In this document: piece by piece, positions 22,075-32,500 of the stretch
How the letters are laid out: each line of letters begins with the position of its first letter
Numbering within the stretch: the first letter of the stretch is position 1
Origin: Phytoseiulus persimilis
Lineage: Eukaryota; Arthropoda; Arachnida; Mesostigmata; Phytoseiidae
Direction of reading: 5' to 3'
DNA length: 64,000 nucleotides
Assembly: GCA_037576195.1 (NCBI GenBank)
Contig: CM075103.1
Coordinates: 23,498,001-23,562,000 of the forward strand
The notes under the pieces: generated by a model
Database searches by the model: none
Told to the model about the DNA's origin: nothing
The model's input: only the letters and a program-made list of their open reading frames with translations
Made by a program: the position numbers and the translations under genes

Positions 22075-22927
22075 GGGAATGGCAGAGGGAATGGGATGTG
22101 GGACTGAGAGAGATAATCAGGGACCTCAAGGGGTGGGTTAATTGTGAATACGGGGAACTAAGCTATGGGGCAACGCAAGTCGTTACTGGACATGGTCAGT
22201 TCCAGACTTACATGGTCAGAATCGGTAAAGCCCTGTCGGACGTCTGCGTTCTCTGCGACTCTGGCACCGCGGATGATGCTGATCATACGGTGCTCCGTTG
22301 TGCAGCGTTGGCGGAGGTCCGAGAGGTCACAAGAGGGGATGCAATGGGGGAAACAGTCAGGGAGATGTGGTAGTGGGGTCAGGAACAATTCACGCTAGTG
22401 ATGAGATTCTTTGAAGCCGTCATGAGAGAAAAGGTGAGACGGGAAGAAAGGCGAAGAGCAGTGGTTCATGGAGGGACTCTCCGGCTAGAAAGGGATGTTC
22501 TTTCGCCAAGACGCCGGACCGACCCACTGGAAACGGGTGGGAGGGAAGGAGGGGAGTCTGGGGTTGACGTTGAAGACGGGTCGGCGGTCCGCCCGGGCCG
22601 GACTGGCGAAGGCGTTAATGCCCCAGGCACCTGACACAGCATTTGATACGACACGTTTGGTAAAAGGAGCACATGACATCTCGGGCAGACAACATTGGAG
22701 GTAGCCTGGGGTAGAGTAGTTATAAGGAGCTGAGAATTTCGACTCCCGCTCCCATGGTAACGAAGTAATGCCAACGCACTTCCGGCCATGGGTGGCGGAC
22801 CTTCACCCGAAAAGGTTGGGGAGACACTAGGTTTTTAGTGGGTATGCGACTCCCACAGTATCGAGCGGGGCTGTGGCTCGGTCTGCATCACGCATTTTTA
22901 ATCCTGGTCCCCGCGAGAAAAAAAAAA
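22075..22927 (+). mobile_element. 5'-truncated LINE insertion with poly(A) tail and 14-bp TSD (right arm)
   Basis: Twin of 5423-6312. The same C-C-H-C zinc knuckle frame runs from about 22110 to 22370, and the charged tail follows at 22398-22634. It is 27 bp shorter near 22107, has an in-frame stop in place of a Trp-rich segment at about 22371, and a shorter poly(A). GACTCAGAAAAGTA flanks it at 22061-22074 and 22928-22941. Confidence 0.85.
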
Positions 22928-23113
22928 GACTCAGAAAAGTATGCTCAGATTGGTACCGGAATCACTCCTCCAGACTCGGAAGAATATTGTCGGATTAGTC
23001 CCAGAATCACCCGTCCACACTCGAAAAGTGAAGGTCAGATTGGTGCCGGAATCACCCCCATGTATTCCAGGAGGAACGAGGACAAACTGACAGACGAAGC
23101 CGATCATAAGTAG
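22928..23113. repeat. 45-bp minisatellite block A2' with terminal module (right arm)
   Basis: About four units ending AGGACAAACTGACAGACG and CATAAGTAGTAAGG. Mirror of 5231-5422. Confidence 0.85.
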
Positions 23114-23207
23114 TAAGGATCCTCGGGTCCGGGGTACGAAAAATGAATTTCCGTAACGGAGTGGTACGTAAATACATTTGCCGTACTCCGTACTACGGAA
23201 AATTATG

Positions 23208-23412
23208 TTTATCCGGGACCAATCTGACCTTCACATTCCGAGGCTGGAGGGGTGCTTCCGGGACCGATCTCACCATTACTTTCCCAGGTCTAAGGGGCGA
23301 TTCCGGGACCAATCTGACTATTACTTCCCAAGTCTGGAGGGGTGATTCCGGGACCGATCTGACCCTACTTCCCAAGTCTGGAGGGGTGATTCCGGAACCG
23401 ATCTGAACATTA
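23208..23412. repeat. 45-bp minisatellite block A1' (right arm)
   Basis: Mirror of 4920-5150. Confidence 0.85.
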
Positions 23413-23502
23413 CCCCAGCTACCATCACTTAATTGTCATTGACCTATGACAAGACACCAAGATTCACCACATGAAATTGAACTTGAATTCAAATTTCCCT
23501 CG

Positions 23503-23619
23503 CTCCGGAAAAAATCTTAAAGGCCTGCCGCTGCGATTTTTTCGTTCCCATTTTTTCGTTCCACTCCCAGTTACACCCCAATAAACACGCCCGAAGAAAA
23601 GCGCATTTCTGCGCTAAAA
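23503..23619. repeat. terminal module of the inverted-repeat structure (right)
   Basis: 117 bp from TTTCCCTCGCTCC to TGCGCTAAAA, with a hairpin AGCGCA-TTTC-TGCGCT just inside the end. It holds an intact AAATTT word (23500-23505). That matters because the solo copy at 27178 begins exactly at TTT, where a Spy element abuts it. Confidence 0.75.
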
Positions 23620-24848
23620 CGATCTGGTGACAGTGGATGACCACGCGGAGATTGACATTGATGATTTGAGGGACTTACTTCGTGACGCTTCGACGGCCCC
23701 TTTGCTTGAGAGAGTCAGCAATCTCGAACTTCCCGACGATCGTTTTGTGAGTCTCACTGGGTTTTCGGGTGATAATCTCCGGCAGATCGCCGATTCCTTA
23801 CCGAGCTTGGGAAATTCCAGAGCTCTCAATGCCACACAAGCGCTTTTCATTTTCTTGATGAAACTCCGATCTGGGAGTTCTCAGCGCTTCATTGCGAGCC
23901 TCCTAGATTTACGGGACCCCAAGCTTGTGTCGTCGACATTCACCAAAGTGATAGAGGCCTTCGAGAGAGACATCTTGCGAGCTTTCGGACCGCAGTCAAT
24001 GACACGCGATATCCTGCTGAGCATGACGACGAGATCAGCGAGACGGCTCCTCGACTTGACTGCGGATCAAGTTGCGCTGGTGCTTGACGGTACCTATATC
24101 CGTCATCAGAAGAGCACGAATAACGCTTTTCAGCGTTTGTCATACTCGGGCCAGAAGAAGTGTCACTTATGCAAGCCCTTCACTATTTGCACAACCAATG
24201 GATACATCGTCGATTTCGCCGGGCCTTACTTCGGAACGGAAAATGATGCTTCCATCGTGAGGAGGGTTCTAGAAGACCGAGCTCTGCTATCCCTCTTGAG
24301 ACCAAATGATTCTCTAGTCGTGGATCGCGGATTCAGGGACTCCGTTCAGTACATGAGTGACATGGGTTTCCGAGTGTTCATGCCTGCAATGAAAGGAAGC
24401 AGGTCCCCTGCGAAGGAGCGAACCGCTCCCGCCGAATCACCAAGGTTCGTTGGGTAGTGGAAGCTGTGCACGGCCGCGTCGCTCAGCGGTACAAGCTCCT
24501 CCACAATGTTTTGGATAACAAAATGCTCCACAAAGTGCCCACCCTTTGTAAGATCGTCGGATACTTGGAGAACCGCTTTGGTGGTCTATCGTGGGACAGC
24601 GATGCCTTCGAGTCTGAGATCCTCGAACGCATGGATGCGCGACAGCATGTAGCGAATGATCTTGGAGAGCGCGTCGAACGCGAGAGATGGATGCAGAGAC
24701 CCACAACACTCTCGAGGATCTCAGCCGAAGAACTTACCGATTTTCCGAGATTGACGGAGCGTGAACTGGTCCTTCTCGCATCCGGGCCGTATCAGGTCAA
24801 GCTCGCTGCTTCCTATCTTGCGGACACGATGGACGACGAGAATAACAT

Positions 24849-25027
24849 ACTCTCATAAAAAGGGCGATACTGACAATTTTGAGTTATACTGTAGGTGATT
24901 CGCGGCATCCAAAGCCGCGAAAAAACAACCGTCTGTCATGGGAAACTTGTCAAGTCGCTCATTTCCGCGCGTCCTGACCAACATCTCCGACGATCATTCA
25001 GAAGGAGGATTACCACACGACTCGGAT
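24849..25027. other. 179-bp insertion in the transposase, origin unknown
   Basis: Absent from the paralogous copy, where AATAACAT joins directly to CCAGATGAG (58710-58725). It has no clear terminal inverted repeats or GT-AG ends and contains one hairpin (TTCGCGGC...GCCGCGAA). Its ends read ACTCTCAT and ACTCGGAT. Confidence 0.6.
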
Positions 25028-25243
25028 CCAGATGAGTTTCGTCAAGGAACAGCCGAATGTCGTCCGTCTCGACATTAGATCCCGTCATGTGAGTCGAAAA
25101 CCTACCGACTATTCATCCAGTACGAACCAGACTCGAACGACGTTCAAGGGATCAGAGGACATTGGTGCGAATGTCCAAATGGGAGCCGCACAGTTGGATG
25201 CTGCTGTCATGTGACCGCGGCCATTTGCTATCTGTCTTATGCC

Positions 25244-25694
25244 GGTGTGCAACCGGGAGCTCGGAAAACCGGGCGCTCGAAAACCCGGCAGCTCGAAAAA
25301 AAATCCAGGGAGCTCGAAAACCCGGCATCTCGAAAAGTCTTTCCCCCAAATCGGGTCCGATTTGAACACAACGAACCTTCTGGGTAGAGAGTGGAGAAGC
25401 TGATACGGGAAAAGAGTATCACGAGGTTTTCGCGATTGGTACACACATATCTCCCAGTGCGACCCAGGGATATCAAGATACAATCGGTATCCAAATCCGC
25501 TTGAACTCCCTCCTAGTATGTTCGCTGTCCTATTCGGGCACTCGAAGGCTCTGCATAGAGGGTTCGTTGGGATCGAACGGAACCTGATTTGAGGGAGAGG
25601 GGTTCCGAGCTCCCGGGCTTTCGAGCTCACGGGATTTTTTTCCGAGCTCCTGGATTTTCGAGCTCCCGGGTTTTCGAGCTCCCGGCCTGTAACC
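25244..25694. mobile_element. 451-bp MITE with 8-bp TSD CTTATGCC
   Basis: CTTATGCC occurs at 25236-25243 and 25695-25702, and once at the empty site in the paralogous transposase (near 58930). The element starts GGTGTGCAACCGGGAGCTCG and ends CGAGCTCCCGGCCTGTAACC. Each terminal ~90 bp is a short tandem of a GGGAGCTCGAAAACCC-like unit in opposite orientation, so the ends can fold. It has no coding capacity. An 8-bp TSD with GG...CC ends would fit Merlin or hAT-type mobilisation; not assigned. Confidence 0.85.
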
Positions 25695-25849
25695 CTTATG
25701 CCAGGTATTTAGCAACGATTCCTCGTCCAGCGGCTGGCTCGACGGAAATCTCCATGGCTGAAGACGAAGCAGAGTCGGAAGACGATGATGCTGATGAATG
25801 GAAACTTCGCAATAAAGCTTTTGCTGTCTTTAGTCTGAAATATTTTTGA

Positions 25850-27177
25850 CTGCTGTCATCAATCGGCGCTCAGTCGTTTCTCTCCCCACGATATTTCCCG
25901 TTCCTCTTTCTAGCAAATTTAGGAGCTAGCGGAGCTCCCAGATTCTTCATGGACAGGCATGCAGGTTTTTCGGGAAATCATCATTCCAAATACGAAGGCT
26001 GAAGTTGCTGTGGCACAAGAGAGATCCAACGATTGCTGGCTCGATCCCCCAAGGCGACGATGTCTTCGGAGGCTATTCGATGCCGATGATGTGCTCGAAC
26101 TCTCACGTTCTCGCTCGGTTAGGTGGCGGATGAGTGGTGATTCCGAGGCCCTTCTGACCATTCTCCCCTGAGTATGGAGGAGTGATTTCGAGGCCCTTCC
26201 GACCAGAGAGTGGCATGCTTCGAATCCGATCTGACCACATTTCTGGGGGTCTATGGAGGTGATTCCTAGGTCGATCTGACCTTACTTTTGGGGGTCTATG
26301 GAGGTGATTCCTAGGTCGATCTGACCATACTTTTGAGGGTCTATGGAGGGGATTCCTAGGTCGATCTGACCATACTTTTGAGGGTCAACGGAAGTGATTC
26401 CTAGGTCAACCTGATCACACTTTTGGGGGTCTATGGAGGTGATTCCTAGGTCGATCTGACCATACTTTTGGGGGTCTATAGAGGTGATTCCTAGGTCGAT
26501 CTGACCATCCTTTTGAGGGTCTATGGAGGTGATTCCTAAGTCGATCTGACCATACTTTTGAGGGTCTATGGAGGTGATTCCTAGGTCGATCTGACCATAC
26601 TTTTGAGGGTCTATGGAGGTGATTCCTAGGTCGATCTGAACATACTTTTTAGGGTCTTGGTAGGTGATTCCGAGGTCGGAGAGTATCCACGAGTTTCCAG
26701 GCGACCATTCAGGAGTTCCCACGAGAGTCTCCGGAGAATTCCACGAGAGCTTACGAGTGTGGTCGACATGTTACTTTTACCGATTTAAGTATGAAGTACC
26801 ACTCCGATCTCGGTGATACTTTCGGAGTGTGCAGGGGGGGCAAAGAGCTACATTTTGAGACATATTACAGGGTGGCGCGACCTCGGGAAAGGCTACTTCC
26901 GAGCACAAAGTCATGGAAGAAGCCGTCTGAATTTCGATCTGTCTACGTCGTAGGAGGGCCCTCGTCGAGAGCTTTCCAGGAAAAAAAGCTCGTCGCAGTA
27001 GCATCAATGGTTCTCGAGGAATTACCATTTTCCAGGTTTTTTTTTGGCATTTTCTTCATCTTGTTTTAAGACAGCGAGAAGCCCGCGAGGGCTGAATATA
27101 GCGCGGAGAGCTCAGCTCGACCTGAGGATCATCCTCCGTAAATATCATCGAAATCCGTGACTTTGGACACGAAACCC
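25850..27177. repeat. right terminal repeat region of the Spy element
   Basis: Non-coding. Highly similar to 59050-60157, the right terminal repeat of the second Spy copy, and inverted to 57478-58433. It includes the 45-bp array block at 26160-26690 and a G/C-rich outer part that ends GACACGAAACCCCCAGACCC. Confidence 0.8.
26160..26690. repeat. 45-bp minisatellite block A6, inside a Spy terminal repeat
   Basis: About eleven 45-bp units in the variant GGTCTATGGAGGTGATTCCT, AGGTCGATCTGACC, ATACTTTTGAG. The period is the same as elsewhere, but the sequence forms a distinct subfamily shared only with blocks at 58000-58433 and 59390-59655. Confidence 0.9.
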
Positions 27178-27297
27178 CCAGACCCTTTCCCTCGCTCCGG
27201 AAAAAATCCTAAAAGCCTCCCGCTGCGATTTTTTCGTTCCACTCCCAGTTACACCCCAGTAAACACGCCCGACGAAAAGCGCATTTCTGCGCTAAAA
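27178..27297. repeat. solo copy of the inverted-repeat terminal module
   Basis: Same 117-bp module and orientation as 23503-23619, ending TGCGCTAAAA. Its left edge is the right end of the Spy element; its right edge abuts Helentron STPR repeats. This may be the original outer end of the 18.9-kb structure, separated by the Spy insertion. Confidence 0.75.
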
Positions 27298-27303
27298 CTC
27301 GGC

Positions 27304-29196
27304 GTCGAGCTAGAGAAGCGGAGGCGCAAGCTAGGAGGAGAGCCACTGAAAGAACCGAAAAAGCAATCCAACGTCGGATTCGAGAAGCTGAAGCGCAATG
27401 CGCGAGGAGGGCTTCAGAAACCTCGGAAGAAACAGTTCAGCGTCGGATTCGTGAATTTGAAGCGCAATTTCCGGAAAGAGCCTCAGAAACCACAGAAGAA
27501 GCAGTAAGGCGTCAAAGTCGAGAAGCTGAGGCGCAATCCTCGAAAAGAGCTTCCGAAACACCCAAAGAAACAGATCAGCGTCGGATCCAAGAAGCTGAAG
27601 CGCAATCCAAGAGGAGAGCTTCGGAGGAAGCTGGAGAAGCAGTTAGACGTCGAAGTCGGGAAGCCGAGACCCAATCCTTGAAGAGAGCTTCAGAAACACG
27701 CGAGGAAACAATTCAGCGTCGGATTTGAGAAGCTGAAGCGCAATCCCGAAGGAGAGCTTCGGAAGAAGCTGAATAAGCATTCAGACGTCGAAGTCGGGAA
27801 GCCGAGGCGCAATCCTGGGTAAGAGCTTCAGAAATCACAGGAGAAGCAGTTAGGCGTCAAAGTCGAGAAGCTGAGGCGCAATCCTCGAAAAGAGCTTCTG
27901 AAACACCCGAAGAAACAGATCAGCGTCGGATTCGAGAAGGTGAAGCGCAATCCCAAAGGAGAGCTTCGGAAGAAGCCGAATAAGCATTTAGACGTCGAAG
28001 TCGGTAAGCCGAGGCGCAGTCCTGGAAGAGAGCTTCAGAAATCACAGGAGAAGCAGTTAGGCGTCAAAGTCGAGAAGCTGAGGCGCAATCCTCGAAAAGA
28101 GCTTCTGAAACACCCGAAGAAACAGATCAGCGTCGGATTCGAGAAGGTGAAGCTCAATCCCAAAGGAGAGCTTCGGAAGGAGCCGAGGAAGCATTCAGAC
28201 GTCGAAAGCGAGAAACTGAGGCCTAATCCTCCAAGAGAGCTTCAGGAACACCCGGGGAAACAGTTCAGCGTCGGATTCAAGAAGCTGAAGCGCAATCCAG
28301 AAGAAGGGCTTCGGAAGAAGCCGACGAAGCATTTACACGTCGACGTCGGGAAGCCGAGGCGAAATCCTGGAGGAGAGCTTCAGAAACCACAGAAGAAACG
28401 ATTGAGCGTCTAATAAGAGAAGCTCAAGCGCAGTCCAGAAGAAGGGCTTCGGAAGAAGCCGAAGAAGCATTTAAACGTCGAATACGAGAAACTGAAGCGC
28501 ATCGCACGAAGAGGGCTTCAGAAACAGCCGAAGAAACGATTGAGCGTCGGATTCGAGAAGCTCAAGCCTTTCGGAGAACCTCTGAAACCGCCGAAGAAAC
28601 AACTCGACGACGGCTTTTAGAATCTAGAGCATGAGCCGCAAAGAGAGCTACAGAAACCACTACAGAACGCAACTTGCGCCTTTCATCGGAGGCCGAAATA
28701 CATCGATCAGTGCGTGCCATGTGTCTGAGTTCACAGATCGCTCTTGACTCTAGAGGAGTCGAAACACAATATCGGGGTCCGATGTGTCATCACTGCGAAC
28801 ACTGTCGCGCAAAGCATTTCGCAGCTGAACGTAAACCAGGGCGTCCAAATTTTTTCTTGGATTGTTGCAATTTTGGCGGATCTCTTCTCAACAAATTCGA
28901 GAATTTTCCGCATGTTCTCCGACAACTCTCGGTACGCGGATCAGACACCAGCGCTGAATTTCTGCATCTCCAAAAGAACTTCCACGATCTGATTCGGAAT
29001 TTCAACTCCTCACTCGCAATGGCTTCTATGTGCGCGCAAATCATCAAACCCCGTGGAAGGGGAACATACACTTTTCGTATACCTGGGCGGATATACCATA
29101 ACATCGGACCACTGGTCCCTGCCGATGACGTAAACAGATAGTTCGGGCAGATTTACATACTGGAAACCGCGGAAGCGGCGGCTCAAAGGTTACAAC
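27304..29196 (+). pseudogene. Helentron protein, N-terminal third: 20 STPR-like repeats plus zinc domain
   Basis: 27304-28680 encodes about 20 copies of a 23-residue repeat (69 bp) of the form RRIREAEAQSRRRASEEAEEA, strongly basic and helical. The period and composition match STPR repeats (known from FMBP-1), which occur at the N-termini of arthropod Helentron proteins and bind DNA. Three-unit blocks (207 bp) recur, pointing to recent internal duplication. It continues as CHHCEHCRAKHFAAERKPG...FFLDCC and YNxSLAMASMCAQ...GRGTYTFRIPGRIYHNIGPL, the pre-Rep domain of Helitrons. About six in-frame stops and no ATG: dead. The gypsy element interrupts it at 29196/29197 and it resumes at 36025. Confidence 0.8.
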
Positions 29197-29439
29197 TGTC
29201 GCATTCTAAGGGAAGCGTCTTGAGAGCGACCCAGCGGCGACCAGTTGTACTGGAGAGGGAAGTCACCAGAGAGAAAGAGGAGAATCCCGCGAGAATAAGA
29301 GAGATGAATGAATAGAGTGTGAATGAGTGTGTGAATTAGGATACTACGAAGAGAGTAAAGAGGGGACGGAGTAAACCCGTAATACCCGAGTATCCACCCG
29401 AATACAGTGCAGTCATTCCGTGAGCAGTAGAGTCTCACA
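29197..29439 (+). repeat. 5' LTR of the gypsy element
   Basis: 243 bp, TGTCGCATTCTAAGG to AGTAGAGTCTCACA. Identical by eye to the 3' LTR. Confidence 0.95.
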
Positions 29440-29516
29440 TTAGCAGCGGTGGTAAAAGAACCAGTTCCGAAGAGAATACGGGAAGTGCCAAGAAGATCAG
29501 GGAAGGACAAGCGAAG

Positions 29517-32500
29517 ATGGCGGAGGCAAGCTTGGCAGCGGTACTGGCGCAGTTAACAAGGACACTGGCGAGTATGGAGAAGAGGATTGAGGGCCAGACG
29601 CAACAGATACAAGAAGTGAAGAACAAGGAGGCCAACGAACCGAAACTGGAGACAAGAGTAAAGCCATACGACACGGCAACGCCCTTGAGGACGTTCTCAG
29701 GTGGGACCGTAGCTAGTGCAGAAAGCTGGTTGTAGGATGTAGTACAGGCAAAAACAGTAGGGAAGTGGACGGAGGACTATACGAAAAGTGTGTTGCATGC
29801 TAAATTGGTTGGCCCGGCGAAATATTGGCAAAGGGATCATGGCAGTAAGTGCGAGAAATTCGAGGACTGGGAGGCGTTATTCATAGAAACGTACGCGCCG
29901 AAGAGGAAAAGGAGGGAATTGATGGAGGATTTCCTACAAAACGGTCAGAAACGAGGGGAGGGGTTGGAAATGTATGTGAGAAGGAAAGAACACATCGCGT
30001 TAAAGTTAGAACTGGAACTCAAAGAGATCAAAGAGCAGGTACTCGAGGGACTGCTACCAGAATACACGTTTCTGATACATATAATGAGGGGGAAAGAGCA
30101 TAAAAATACGACAGAATTAGTGCAGGACATCGAGGAAACGATGGAGGTGGACCGAAGGAGAATAAGTCGAGTAAGATCATCACCAATCGGAACGGGAAAT
30201 AGATTCGAGGCGAGACCAACGTGCTTCATCTGCAACAAGGAGGGTCACAAGCAAGCCTGGTGTCCGGAAAAATCAAGAGACCAAGGGCGATACAGAGGAA
30301 CCATGGACCACCGAGAATCCGGAACGTATGCCACGAGATATTTAGGAGGAACTTCAGGAGAACGTCAGAGAACGACCGGAGACTGGCGCCAACAGCAACC
30401 TGACAGTGGAAGGGACCAAATGGGTCACACAAGACCGCCAATGAGGGAATCGACATGGAGAGACGCAACGACGAGCAGGGACCGAGCACCGCGAGACCGT
30501 CAAGGAACCTGGGGACCACCGACAAGGGAACCGAATGCAAATTATCAACCAAGAGGGACAACGCCAGCGGAAGGAGGGAGTTATGGAGGAAGAAATAGCG
30601 GAAGTCATGAAAGAGGGCAAAGGAATGTCAGACAAGTCGAGAGAGAGTGGAGTTTCGAGCAGATCGAACCAGTGGACTCGGAACGGCAGAGAGGATTGAA
30701 GAAAGTAACGGTCAACGGTAAAGAATGGTCAGCCAGGGTAGACACGGAAGCAGAGGTCAGCATCATTTCAGAGAAGTCAGCGGAAGAGCTCGGATTGGTA
30801 CGAAGTCCAAGTGCAGTAAAGAGTATCCGCGGGATAGGAGGGGGCTCATGCGACCCAGTGGGACAATCAAAAATCCTGTTAGAAGCGGATGGATTGCAGC
30901 TGGAAGAGGTAACACTCACAATCCTACCGACGGGGGCAATGAGTGAAAGGGAAATATTGCTAGGAAAGGATCTGTTGGATAGAGGGCTCGTAACGGTGTA
31001 CTGCGAAGGGCGAGCATGGATTTTGAAAGGAGAAGCGTTCGAAGAAATCGCGAAGATCTTACCGAAGGAGGACGTGAAGGTCCAACTGAAACTAAAAGCC
31101 ATGGTAACGTTGGAACCACAATCAGTCTCAATGGTCACGACGATTCCGATAGAGAAAAATGAAGGAACGCTCATGATCGATCAGGAACCCGGATGGGGAG
31201 CATTATGTGAAGTCAGAGATGGAGAATTAGTAGTTCCACTCGCAAATGTGGGGGATACAAAGATCATCCTGAACGAGGGCACAGTGGTCGCGCGAGGAAA
31301 AATCATCGGGGAAGAAAAGTTTTTCAAACTGAAGAGGACCAAAGAGGACAGCAAGGTGGCACAAGTGAAAAGAGTCGAGACGAGTGAAGGAGACAGCATA
31401 CGGGAAGAAGACATCGACGTGGAACCAAGTGTACCGCAGACCTACAGGACCCAGTTGCTTAGAATACTGAACGAGAATCGGGAAGCCATCGCAACTTCAA
31501 TGAGGGAACTAGGGAGAACGGACCTGACAGAATTCGACATAGACGAAGTGAAGGATAGCAAACCGGTCAGATGTAAGCCGTATAGATTGTCGGAAGCTGA
31601 GAATAAAGCCCTGAGCGAAATAATAGCGCAACTGAAGGACGCGGGAATGATAGAGAGGTCGAAGTCAGAGTATGCGAGCCCAGTGTTGCTGGTGAGGAAA
31701 GCGGATGGCGGCTGGAGGATGGTCATAGACTACAGGAAACTGAATGCGCAAACAGTGAAGCTCAGTTACCCACTACCGATCATCGACGACATATTGGACG
31801 GAGTTGGAGGCAAACGACTGTACTCAACATTCGACTTGGCGTGGGGATATTTCCAAATACCGATGACAACGAGGGCTTCAGAGAAAGCAGCATTCGTCAC
31901 GAAGGAGGGGCATTACGAGCCGAAGGTTCTCATGATGGGGCTGTGTAACGCGCCTTCGAAATTTCAAGAACTGATGGTACAAGTCAGAGACATGGTCGGA
32001 AAGCAACAAGCGTTTCCATTCCTGGACGACTTAATCACAGCGTCGGACGACTACTTGGAGCATCTGGAACAGATTGAAAAAATAATGAAAGCACTGAGAA
32101 ATGCAGGACTGACGATTCGGTTGGGAAAATGCAAATTCTTCAGAGGAGTGGTCCAATTCTTGGGATTCAAACTTTCAAAGAGGGGAGTACAACCAGGAGG
32201 AGTGAAGTTGGAGACAATTGAGCGATTCGCAGCACCGACGGACGTCAATGGAGTAAGGAGGTTCTTGGGACTGACGTCGTTTTTCCGAAGATTCGTATGG
32301 AACTATTCAACCATAGCAAACCCACTGACGGAACTGTTGAAGAAAGAAGCGAAGTTCGTGTGGTCACCGAAGTGCGAAGAAGCATTCAGACAACTGAAAA
32401 CCATGTTACTGAGGGATCCAGTGTTGGAAAGATTCGTACCAGGAAGAAAAACAGAATTACACACCGACGCAAGTTGCGTAGGACTAGCTGGGATGCTTAT

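Larger units (their letters stand above)
18453..23619. repeat. right arm (5.17 kb) of the 18.9-kb inverted-repeat structure
   Basis: Reverse complement of 4730-9979, starting GTCAGTTTGTCC (inner) and ending TGCGCTAAAA (outer). It carries the same nested LINE, Helentron pieces and array blocks in mirror order. The spacer 9980-18452 is single copy. No target duplication links the outer flanks (AATCAAG at left, CGATCTG at right). Confidence 0.9.
23627..25849 (+). pseudogene. Spy-like DDE transposase with C-terminal SWIM-type zinc finger
   Basis: DDE part: ALVLDGTYIRHQKS (first Asp), the YSGQKKCHLCKP and FAGPYFGTENDA segments, VVDRGFRD (second Asp) and, after a frameshift near 24400, KVRWVVEAVHGR (Glu). 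This is the DDE_Tnp_4-like arrangement seen in IS5/PIF/ISL2EU-related enzymes and Spy. C-terminal part: FPRLTERELVLLASGPYQVKLA, VVRLDIRSRHVSRK, then WCECPNGSRTVGCCCHVTAAICYL, a C-x-C ... C-C-x-H SWIM-like zinc finger, and an acidic tail. It is interrupted by a frameshift, a 179-bp insert (24849-25027) and a 451-bp MITE (25244-25694). The usual stop has become TGG, extending the frame to 25849. AATAAA lies at 25811-25816. An in-frame stop sits just upstream of 23627, so the N-terminus is lost. The second copy (58434-59033) lacks both inserts. Confidence 0.8.
23620..27177 (+). mobile_element. Spy-type DNA transposon, left end missing
   Basis: Holds a DDE/SWIM transposase pseudogene (23627-25849) and a right terminal repeat ending CCCCCAGACCC at 27177. 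The right flank starts TTTCCC. The unoccupied counterpart at 23497-23508 reads CAAATTTCCC, so the junction falls between AAA and TTT with no duplication, the rule of the Spy group. The left terminal repeat is absent: the sequence goes straight from the outer end of the right arm into the transposase region. Its right terminal repeat matches that of 57478-60157. Confidence 0.8.

Noticed and set aside
4920-23410. CRISPR-like regular repeats
   Set aside because: Units are directly contiguous with no unique spacers, there are no cas genes, and the surroundings are eukaryotic transposons.
27157-28413. Lys/Arg/Pro-rich frames (27157-27507 and 27940-28413) as basic proteins
   Set aside because: They are the wrong frame of the STPR array. 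The frame giving REAEAQSRRRASEEAEE continues into the Helentron zinc domain.
29733-29735. TAG in gypsy gag as a programmed readthrough site
   Set aside because: It lies at codon 73 inside Gag, not at the gag/pol border, and the protease motif is also damaged, so simple mutation is more likely.
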